Below, piece by piece: positions 56,080-64,000 of a stretch of DNA of 64,000 nt; the stretch's first letter is position 1, and each line of letters starts with the position of its first letter. This DNA is from Bacteroides reticulotermitis JCM 10512 (lineage in GTDB: Bacteria; Bacteroidota; Bacteroidia; Bacteroidales; Bacteroidaceae), in the NCBI RefSeq assembly GCF_000517545.1, contig NZ_BAIV01000018.1:1-64000 (forward strand), in the 5' to 3' direction. A program made the position numbers and the translations under genes. The notes beneath the pieces are model-generated. The model saw only the letters and a list, made by a program, of their open reading frames with translations, was not told the DNA's origin and searched no databases.

Positions 56080-56117
56080 GCGCCTCCAACTTCCTGGTTA
56101 CAGGTTGTTGAAGGCGC
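56080..56117 (-). terminator. Terminator after SusD
   Basis: GCGCCTCCAAC (56080-56090) pairs with GTTGAAGGCGC (56107-56117) with one mismatch, followed on the minus strand by TTCTTTTATTATT. Ends the DUF5123-SusC-SusD operon. Confidence 0.85.
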
Positions 56118-56149
56118 ACTTCTTATTTAATCGGATATAGTCCGAAATC

Positions 56150-58345
56150 TTATTCTGCTAATGGGTCATACGTTCCGTTGGCACCACCATTCACGTAATC
56201 TCCCCAACCAATAGTTTGCTTTAAAGTTGCATTAGCATTTTGCGCTCCTTGATAGAGACCTAAAAGATAATACTTTGGATAGAATTTCATATATTTTTCT
56301 CCCTTATCAGAAGTATAGGCATCTCCCTTTTTCTTCTTACGAGTCAAATAAGTAGCATAAAAATTCTTCAATCCAGTTTGCTGAGTAGAAAGGTCCTTTG
56401 TCAAATCTATAGCAGCAGGACGAGTTGCTACTCCATATAACGGATCCGGGTTAGTACCACCAATAGCCCACTCTTTTCCTCCGAGACCATTCTTATTGCT
56501 ATTGTTTACACGGAACTCAAGATTGTCACGACGCTGTCCGTTAAGAGGTGTAAAGCCCAAATAAGTGCAAGTATTTCCACCCCAACCGGTCAATGTCCAT
56601 GAATCAGGCGCACCTGCAACCTTTTCCACACCTCCATCAAACAACATCCAACGACGCAAATCGTCAAAACGCTTTCCTTCATAAGCCAATTCCACTTGGC
56701 GTTCGTATAAAACAGCAGCCATACATGCGGCCTGATCACTCAACAAATTACTTTGTAAACCACAATCACCTGTATATCCTACGCGTGTACGTATTTTCTT
56801 TAGCTGTTCAACAGCTATATCCATATGACCGGCTCCACAAGCAGCTTCAGCATAGTTCAGCAAAACTTCAGCATACCGAAGCTCAATATAAGGATTTGCA
56901 GAATACTTAAATCCATTCGCAGCTTCATATCTATATCGTGGGCTATTAACATCGGCATCATCAGAACGTTTGCGGATATAGAAACCCTTAGCATTACCTA
57001 ATAAATTATCTGCTCCATATGTACTTCCACTTTCCACATTATCTCTATCAGTTTCGGTGGTATACCACACATAGTTCCATAACTCATATTCAGAACCATT
57101 ATATGGATTATTGTTTTTCTCATTTCTTGGGTCACCACTAAACTTCCAACGTACTCCAGGGAAAGCGAATGTACGATAGAAACGTGGATCTCTATTTAAG
57201 AATGGTGCTTCTGAATCATATGAAATTTCTGAAGAGGCCAATTTTGTATAAGTGGTTGTCGAGCCAGGCTTTTTACCATCAGACATTGGGAACATATCTA
57301 CCAGCATTGCAGAAGGTGTTTTTCCTCCACCACCTAGTGTATTCGAAGGGCGAATTCCATTTTCCCATGCATTATTTTTGCTAAAGTCTGCAGAACTTGC
57401 TGAAGCGAGTGTATTATAAAGCGTCACAAATACAGCTTCAGAATTTCCTTCAACAGTAGAAAAGATATTAGCCCAACCTGATGCATTCGCTCCTGGATTA
57501 TTCTCGTTATACAGGCCATATCCACATGCATTTAGAGTTGCTATTGACTCTCCTATTACTTCATAAGCTTTCTCCCAACGCGTTACATCATTTTTCCGAT
57601 TGAATACCGGGCTTGCATACAGTAATAGAAGACGTCCTTTCAGTGCTAGTGCAGTTCCTGAAGTTACACGACCAAAATCCGAAGAGGTCCATCCCCCATT
57701 CGTTGTGAACGGAGCAAGTAGTTCAGCAGATAAGTCTAAGTCTTCACATATAAAGTCAACACATTCTTTGGTTGTAGAACGAGGAACAACTGATCCGGAT
57801 ACAATTTCTTGCACTTCTTTAATGATAGGTACACCGCCATACCATTTAACCAGATTATAGTAACACCAAGCACGGAAAAAATAGACCTGTCCCAATAACT
57901 TACTTTTTTCTTCTTGAGTAAGCGTACTGTTTGTTATGCCCCGAATTACATCGTTACAATTGCGAATACGCCCCCAGACCATGGTTTGAATATTTCCACT
58001 TGAACCATGAAAATAATCAGGTACCGGATTGTTTCCTTGTTGATAAGTCAGTTCGGCATCTGGATCTACAAATACTCCAAAGCCACTATACTCCTCTGTT
58101 GATTTAGCCTGAGTATCAGCCAATCCTGTACTGTTGTATTTCCAACTGGGATCAGCATTTGCATCAGGCAGGCACCACATGTAAATGTCTGCTACACGAG
58201 CTAGTGCGCCACTATAATAATTGTACGAATCCGCATTAGCATTATCATAATTCTTTTTATCTTGCAAGAATTGATCACTGCATGAGCTAAAAACCCCGGC
58301 TGTTATCAAAGCTATGCTAAGAATTCTTATATTTTTCTTTTTCAT
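56150..58345 (-). CDS. SusD-like outer-membrane glycan-binding lipoprotein
   Basis: Intact 731-residue RagB/SusD protein, longer than the usual 500-650. MKKKNIRILSIALITAGVFSSC carries the lipobox and places it on the cell surface. TPR-like helices (KLLGQVYFFRAWCYYNLVKWYGGVPI, GTALALKGRLLLLYASPVFNR) and the C-terminal ELRYAEVLLNYAEAACGAG and YERQVELAYEGKRFDDLRRWML motifs are typical. It caps SusC and captures pectin fragments. It follows SusC by 12 bases. Confidence 0.92.
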   Translation of the reverse strand: MKKKNIRILSIALITAGVFSSCSDQFLQDKKNYDNANADSYNYYSGALARVADIYMWCLPDANADPSWKYNSTGLADTQAKSTEEYSGFGVFVDPDAELTYQQGNNPVPDYFHGSSGNIQTMVWGRIRNCNDVIRGITNSTLTQEEKSKLLGQVYFFRAWCYYNLVKWYGGVPIIKEVQEIVSGSVVPRSTTKECVDFICEDLDLSAELLAPFTTNGGWTSSDFGRVTSGTALALKGRLLLLYASPVFNRKNDVTRWEKAYEVIGESIATLNACGYGLYNENNPGANASGWANIFSTVEGNSEAVFVTLYNTLASASSADFSKNNAWENGIRPSNTLGGGGKTPSAMLVDMFPMSDGKKPGSTTTYTKLASSEISYDSEAPFLNRDPRFYRTFAFPGVRWKFSGDPRNEKNNNPYNGSEYELWNYVWYTTETDRDNVESGSTYGADNLLGNAKGFYIRKRSDDADVNSPRYRYEAANGFKYSANPYIELRYAEVLLNYAEAACGAGHMDIAVEQLKKIRTRVGYTGDCGLQSNLLSDQAACMAAVLYERQVELAYEGKRFDDLRRWMLFDGGVEKVAGAPDSWTLTGWGGNTCTYLGFTPLNGQRRDNLEFRVNNSNKNGLGGKEWAIGGTNPDPLYGVATRPAAIDLTKDLSTQQTGLKNFYATYLTRKKKKGDAYTSDKGEKYMKFYPKYYLLGLYQGAQNANATLKQTIGWGDYVNGGANGTYDPLAE

Positions 58346-58357
58346 TGTTATTTTCTT

Positions 58358-61300
58358 TTAGAATGTAACATTAACACCGATAGTAAACTTACGTAAAGTT
58401 GGATAGCTACCATAAGAAGTCATCGGGTCCATGAAGTTATCAGGATAAGGATTGTTGAAGCTCAATAAGTTCTGTCCTGTTACATTAAAGCGACAGCTTT
58501 CAATCCCAATCATCTGGGTATACTTCGATGGTATGGAGTAAGCAAATGTCAACCGATTAAGTCTAACTCGCGTTCCACTAACTCTCCAAAATGAAGATGT
58601 CACACTATTAATAGATCCCCATCTTAAGTTCGGATATTTTGCATCCCGATTAGCATTTACAACCACATTTCCTGCTGCATCAACAACATCGTTATAGACA
58701 AACATATTATCGGTATTCCAGAAAGAAGGCATATTAGTATATTCCAAGTCGGTATAGCTTCCTGATCCAGAACCAACCATATTACCTATTTTAAGTGCAG
58801 AAGAAGGAAGGAAACTATATCCACCCCAACTTGCGCTGAGCTGTGCTGATAAAGAGAAGCCCTTCCAATCCGCACTTAGATTCGTAGTGAATCCGTAAGG
58901 ATTACTTCTGTTGGATAATCTCACCTGATCATTATCTTTATCTACAATACCATCAGGCATGGCATATGTGCCGTCTGTTTGCAAAGCTCCTCGAACATCT
59001 TTATATATTAACATACCGGGCTTTACATTATCCTTAGTCATTCCCATATATGAGCTGATGTTATATTTTGTAAAATATTCATCGATGTCCTGATAATTGC
59101 GGAACATACCGAGACACTGCATCCCCCATGTTCCTATGTCCGAACGGTCTCCCTTGCGAATACTTTTGAAAGTTGTAATAGCATCCCAGTCTTTTTCCAA
59201 CACTTTATTATCCGAATACCCCGTATTAACTTGTATCTTATACTTAAAGTCTTTTCCAATCTTATCTCTCCATGTTGTAGACAATTCTACTCCATAAGTG
59301 TCAAATTTACCATAGTTAATATAAGCTGACTGAGTACCTACTGTACCGGGAATAGATTCTAAATATGGAAGTAACATTTCACGGTTCCATTCATAATAAC
59401 CATCGATATTGAAAGTCAATCGGTTATCTAGTACATTTAAATCAATACCGAAGTTACCTTTATACGATTTATCCCAATGTGCATTAGAGTTAACTGCAGA
59501 ATTGTTTTTATTAAGCGTAATGTGACTACCTGCATTAATCTCTGTACCTGTGCCAAATATAGGCCCCTTATCTTTATCTGTTCCATAGTTCTGCATCCAC
59601 TGCCAAGCAATCGTATTATCACGTCCTGTCAAACCAAACGATGCACGCACTTTCAGATAATCAACCCATTTTACATTGTTTTTAAACCATTTCTCCTGTG
59701 ATATAATCCAACCTCCGGAAACAGAAGGGAATACACCCCAATAGTTTTTCGGTGCAAATTTAGTAGATGCATCCGAACGTAGTAAAAACTCGAATAGATA
59801 CTTATCAGCATACGCATAATTGATACGTCCGATATAAGACAATGTGCCCGATTCACTACGTGTAAATACCGTACCAGGTTTACTATCAGCCCAACTGAGT
59901 TAGACTGTCCAGTAGTAAATTCATACGGATCGGTAACACTACCATTCAAATATTCGCTTTCAGCTTCCGACTTCTCAATTGAGAACAGAGCACCGACATG
60001 ATGATCTCCGAAGTCCCGACTATAGGCGGCCATAAAGTTCATCTGATAATTGTCTGTGCGATCCATATCGCGAGATAAATACGCAGCATCACCATTCGTG
60101 ATAATTGCTCCACCATTGGCCAACAAGAAATTATTATCAGTAATTAAATCGTTATATGCATTTTCTTCACCGGCAATAGGAGTATATAAATGGCTACCAC
60201 TTCCGGCACGTTGAGACATGTAGTATAACTTATATGAAGAACCGTATTGATTATTCTTTGTCGTATTAACACTCTTTGAATATGTAAATTTCAGAGTCAA
60301 ACCTTTTAACCACTTGCTCCATCCAAAGTCGTATTCCAAACCTGCATTGATATTCATATTCGAAGTCATAGTCTTGTTATAATCTCCTGAATTCTGAAGT
60401 ACATCAAATGCATAATTCTGGCTGGAACTTATTTCTTTATTGCTTATGCCATACGGTGCAAGAGGATAATCTCCTATTGTCTCCGGTATATACTGTGGAT
60501 GCATCAATAACAGATTATAGTCTTTCTCACTATTGGTACCTCCGACTTTCACATTGGGCGTATTCCGATTCCCATAATCTCCAGACACCTGTAGATTAGC
60601 TTTTATCCATTCACTGATTTTTACATCAACACCGGCACGATAAGTCCAACGATCATAATCCAATTTACCTAGATTACCGTCTTGCTCAAAATAAGAAATA
60701 CCGGCGAAGTAACTAGCTCTATCAGTAGCACCACTTAGATTAACACTATGCTGTTGTGTAAATGCAGACTTCCAATATTTATCCAACAAATCATAATTCA
60801 AACCCTTCATAGCATTCAATTCATCGGCTTGAAACAAATCAGTCAATGGATTCATAGCTGTATCTGTAGGATCTGCTGCACGTACGGCATTCCAAAGTTT
60901 ACCGTATTGATTAGCATTCAACATTTTAGCACGAGAGACCTCATCAGCGACTCCAAATGTTCCACTATATGAGATTTTCGGTGCGCCTAGTTTTCCTCTT
61001 TTAGTTGTTACCAAAATAACACCATTAGCAGCACGAGCTCCATAAACTGCCGCTGATGCATCTTTCAAGACAGAGATACTTTCAATAACAGACGGATCCA
61101 AATTGTTGAATGCAGTTGCACCTAAGTTTTCAGTAGTAGCACCAATCTTAACTTCAGTAGGATAAATATATCCGTCAATTACATAGAGAGGTTCTACATT
61201 GGTCGCCTTCATACTTGTTAATGCATCATTTTGACGGATACTAACTCGAGCAGTTTCTCCCGGACGAGTATTACCACCACTAACGCTAACACCAGTTACT

Positions 61301-61740
61301 AAACCACTTAATGTATTAGCCAAATTACCAGCTGAAATATCTTGAATTTCATTCATAGGTACAGTACCAATGGCACCTGTTAAATGCGCTTTTTTCTGTG
61401 TACCATAACCAACCACGACTACTTCATCCAATTGCTGCGCATCTTCTTTCAGGATGATTTTAGTCTGTTTGAGATCTGGCAATACTTGCGACACATATCC
61501 AATGTAGGATATTTCAACTTTTCTTCCAGATGGCACAGTTACCGTGAACTTACCATCTAAGTCTGTAATTGTTCCTGTTGTAGTTCCTACAACTTTTACA
61601 GAAGCACCAATAATAGGTTCTCCTGCACCATCAACAACAACTCCTTTAAATGTCTGACCGGTTTGGGCTATAGCTGGAAAAGCTAATACAAAAGCCAAGA
61701 ACATGCCAAGACACAATTTAATTATACTATTATGTTTCAT
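58358..61740 (-). CDS. SusC-like TonB-dependent transporter, frameshifted
   Basis: Restored length about 1127 residues. Signal peptide MKHNSIIKLCLGMFLAFVLA, carboxypeptidase-regulatory-like domain (GVVVDGAGEPIIGASVKVVG), TonB box region (LDEVVVVGYGTQKKAHLTGA), plug domain (SISVLKDASAAVYGARAANG) and a 22-strand barrel ending in an aromatic residue (KFTIGVNVTF). It has no STN domain, so it is unlikely to signal to an ECF sigma/anti-sigma pair. One base is missing in the C-run at 59890-59892; restored it reads NSVGADSKPGTVFTRSESGT. It imports oligosaccharides with SusD. Confidence 0.9.
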
Positions 61741-61760
61741 TTTTATAGCATTATAGTTAT

Positions 61761-63221
61761 TTATTTATACCAACGAGGGTCGCCTGCTTTATTTGAATAA
61801 GCCTTTGTACTGCTAGCAGGAACAAAATTAACTTGATCCGGATCTTGATCTACGGGACCGATAAACGCTGGGTCTTCTTCTGTTCCGTAAGTTTTGTCAG
61901 TATTGTCCAAAGCACCAACATTAGTAGCACCACTAGAAAACAAATAATTATCTCCGATGGCTTTTGTTGTATTACCAACAATCTTCTGTACTCGGTAAGT
62001 ATTATAGAATATATTATTCTTAATTGTAGTGGTAACAGTATTTACGCTTGCCATATTATTCGCAAAGTCTTTATTGGACATCGTTTGGAAGAATGTGTTA
62101 TTTGTAATCGTAACACTCCCGGATGTATCATTCCAAGTCTTATCAGGCCTAGCATTACTAGCGTTATTCAAACGAATAAAATAAGCTTTGCTATTAGTTT
62201 GCAAATTGTAGAATGTATTCTTTGAGATGGTTAAAGATTTAATAGCTCTACCACCATTGTCTTCAAAGTTAATAATAGGCTTACTGCTAGCCCCATTATT
62301 TAGCTCAGCAATACAATTTGTAAGACGTAAATCTTGTACTGCCCAAGGACCATTGTCCTTACCTGCATAAATTATACTATTATTAACTCCCTTGAAATTA
62401 CACTCTTGAAAAATAATAGGATTACTGATAAGGTAAGCACCACCTTTTTCTGTTGCAGGCGCCCCGCTTGTTACAGCGTTTCCTAAAGTTACTAATCCGA
62501 CTTGTGAATTAGCCGCACTCATTGCAGAACAATCAAAATTGATGAATTTCACTTTCAGCCCTCCTTCAGTAACTATACCACCAGTAGCTCCAACCACTAC
62601 AGTTGGACGATGCGCTTTATCTCCACGGAATGTTATCTGATTTATTCCGAAGTCAACCAAGTCATTCAACGTATATGCTTTACCTGCTTCCAACTCAAAG
62701 CCCTGTTCTTTATCGCTCGGTTGAAGATTTGCTTTAACAAATTCAGCTATGTCTTGCCCTGCAGGGATAGTCACAGCAGAAATTAAAGTGGAATATGCAA
62801 ATTCAGTAGCAGATGGAGCGTCTGTATTATGCAATTTCTCATTACCTAAAGCTTTAACAGAAACTTCATATTTCGTATCCTCTAACTTGGTAAATACAGC
62901 AGAACTACCATCAATAACACTGTCTTTTACTACAACAATGGGATTAGAAGGATCATCTACAATATTCACATTAAATAGATAACCTCCGGCACCCATTACT
63001 ACCGACCAAGTCACCTTCACATTCTCTGACCCATCAGAATTAGTCAATGTTGAAAAGCTGTTCTCATCGATTTTAGGCGACGATAACTGCGTATTTGTTA
63101 CTCCTCCAGAAAAGGTCTCCTTATCAAAACCATCTCCTGCACAAGAGCCAACAAAAAGAACCATCGACAAGCAGCATATGCCTCCGACAGCCTTCATTTT
63201 AATCTTCATTTTACTCTTCAT
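61761..63221 (-). CDS. DUF4957/DUF5123 surface lipoprotein
   Basis: Intact 486-residue protein. MKSKMKIKMKAVGGICCLSM leads to a lipobox (VGSC). A fibronectin-III-like domain (about 45-140, SSPKIDENSF, VKVTWSVVMGAGGYLFNVNI) precedes a right-handed beta-helix of DUF4957/DUF5123 type (about 175-470, with repeated ITNNTFF, KNNIFYNT turns). Such proteins are surface glycan-binding or lyase-like proteins of pectin loci; no catalytic residues can be assigned. It starts the operon ahead of SusC, with 20 bases between them. Confidence 0.85.
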   Translation of the reverse strand: MKSKMKIKMKAVGGICCLSMVLFVGSCAGDGFDKETFSGGVTNTQLSSPKIDENSFSTLTNSDGSENVKVTWSVVMGAGGYLFNVNIVDDPSNPIVVVKDSVIDGSSAVFTKLEDTKYEVSVKALGNEKLHNTDAPSATEFAYSTLISAVTIPAGQDIAEFVKANLQPSDKEQGFELEAGKAYTLNDLVDFGINQITFRGDKAHRPTVVVGATGGIVTEGGLKVKFINFDCSAMSAANSQVGLVTLGNAVTSGAPATEKGGAYLISNPIIFQECNFKGVNNSIIYAGKDNGPWAVQDLRLTNCIAELNNGASSKPIINFEDNGGRAIKSLTISKNTFYNLQTNSKAYFIRLNNASNARPDKTWNDTSGSVTITNNTFFQTMSNKDFANNMASVNTVTTTIKNNIFYNTYRVQKIVGNTTKAIGDNYLFSSGATNVGALDNTDKTYGTEEDPAFIGPVDQDPDQVNFVPASSTKAYSNKAGDPRWYK

Positions 63222-63240
63222 AGATTAAACTTTAATTAAA

Positions 63241-63248
63241 CAAATATA
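63241..63248 (-). promoter_or_regulatory. -7 box for the DUF5123-SusC-SusD operon
   Basis: On the minus strand TATATTTG matches TAnnTTTG, 19 bases before the ATG at 63221. The surrounding sequence is very AT-rich; the RG-II element is absent. Confidence 0.45.
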
Positions 63249-63352
63249 ATATATCATACTCCAAAAAATAAGTTTTTATTAAGAAAGACGAATAACTATC
63301 AAATATGTAATCAGTCACCTCCCAAAAAAAGACGGTTATAAGTTATTTTTAG

Positions 63353-64000
63353 TCATCGCTCTTGAAAAACCTCCTTCAAATAGTTAATGTTCGTTCCGTA
63401 ATTTTTCTTCACGTTATGAACATCATTTTTATCACGGGAACGCTCGACAACAAGCCATCCGCTCCACTTCATCTTATCTAAAGTTTCTTTAACTTTATTC
63501 ATATCCAAACGCTCATTGTTAGGCAAAGTGACACCATCTGTGTCCGTGCAGTGTATTTGGCAAATTCGTTTTTTACCCAAGACACGGAGTTCTTTATATA
63601 AGTCACGTCCGTTTTCCAACGCATTCTGAAACTTATAATAGATTTTAATGCCCGGAGAGTTGATCTCTTTCAAGAGTCTAATTTCTCCTTTGGCATCCAA
63701 TTGTGTTTCAATTCCAATAACCAAACCTTCGGATGCAGCCATATCTCCTACTTCTTTCAAACGCTTAACTAATTCTTTCCGGCGTTCCTGATCTTTTTCC
63801 CAACCGCTTTTAACTCCGCCAAGTGGGAGAAAAGCAACTTTGGTATCCATTACCTTCATCGCATCCAAGCATTCCCGAACTAACTCTTTATAGTTGGCAC
63901 GCTCCAGAAAAGACTGTCCGTAAAAGCCGGACATGGCAATCGAAGAGACTTCTAACTGAAACTTTTGTGCTGTTTCCCGGAATAGTTGTTGGAAATGAGG
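63353..64000 (-). CDS. Sugar phosphate isomerase/epimerase-like protein (partial)
   Basis: The frame is open from the stop at 63353 to the right edge, so the start lies outside the window; at least 215 residues are present. TIM-barrel xylose-isomerase-like family (AP endonuclease 2 fold): SIAMSGFYGQSFLERANYKELVRECLDAMKVM, VIGIETQ with a metal-binding Glu, KIYYKFQN, QIHCTDTDG with His and Asp, and SGWLVVERSRDKND with a Glu near the C-terminus. These are the usual metal ligands. Likely handles a released sugar or works in a neighbouring pathway; substrate unknown. No signal peptide can be judged. Confidence 0.85.
   Translation of the reverse strand, partial: PHFQQLFRETAQKFQLEVSSIAMSGFYGQSFLERANYKELVRECLDAMKVMDTKVAFLPLGGVKSGWEKDQERRKELVKRLKEVGDMAASEGLVIGIETQLDAKGEIRLLKEINSPGIKIYYKFQNALENGRDLYKELRVLGKKRICQIHCTDTDGVTLPNNERLDMNKVKETLDKMKWSGWLVVERSRDKNDVHNVKKNYGTNINYLKEVFQER

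Noticed and set aside
63325..63350. AGACGG followed by AT-rich sequence, resembling the CCGTCT half of the regulon element
   Set aside because: The GTACAAA half is missing at the required 12-base spacing, so it is not counted as a sixth copy.

Overview
The window is from a human-gut Bacteroides close to B. thetaiotaomicron. This rests on the protein content (SusC/SusD pair, a dense set of secreted CAZymes, DUF3826 and DUF5123/DUF4957 proteins), on Bacteroides-type TAnnTTTG promoters, and on the absence of Shine-Dalgarno-led starts. Most genes match, in kind and order, the large rhamnogalacturonan-II (RG-II) utilisation locus known from B. thetaiotaomicron (about BT0992 to BT1026). Orthologue names are recalled from the literature and were not checked by alignment.

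Layout. 295-20387 (- strand): two GH2 enzymes, a GH137/GH2/malectin enzyme, a GH138, a GH78-like, a GH141 and a GH127 enzyme. 20525-24420: accessory genes (DUF5131, EFR1-type ferredoxin, a secreted esterase, a DUF2807 adhesin-like protein). 24573-33667 (+ strand): a GH95-GH105-GH140-GH78/GH33 operon. 33809-41745: genes unrelated to pectin, namely an unknown protein plus SDR pair, a patatin, an nrfHA nitrite-reductase operon with its cytochrome c maturation genes, and a Crp/Fnr regulator coupled to a Nim-like flavoprotein. 41746-42648: a 0.9-kb intergenic region full of palindromes. 42649-53226 (- strand): a GH43-GH143/142-GH78-GH28-CE19 operon. 53435-63221 (- strand): DUF3826, PL1, SusD, SusC and a DUF5123 lipoprotein. 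A sugar isomerase/epimerase runs off the right edge.

How it works together. SusC/SusD and surface lipoproteins import RG-II fragments. PL1, CE19, GH28 and GH105 act on the galacturonan backbone. The other hydrolases strip the side chains one linkage at a time, including the rare sugars apiose, aceric acid, Kdo, Dha, 2-O-methyl sugars and L-galactose. Two bifunctional proteins (GH78/GH33 and GH143/GH142) each combine the activities for one disaccharide side chain.

Main new observations. (1) Five RG-II operons on both strands carry the same bipartite element, TGRGTACAAA then 12 bases then CCGTCT, 31-46 bases before the start codon. The spacing is invariant and no normal -7 box is obvious, so it looks like a dedicated promoter (ECF-sigma-like) or operator for an RG-II regulon. 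(2) Three intergenic arrays of imperfect palindromes share an exact or near-exact 22-bp period while differing in sequence. (3) Twelve genes are broken by about 15 small frameshifts, almost all consistent with a single lost base and many in homopolymers. These look like uncorrected sequencing errors rather than decay. (4) The nrf promoter has a perfect Crp/Fnr-type palindrome near -41.
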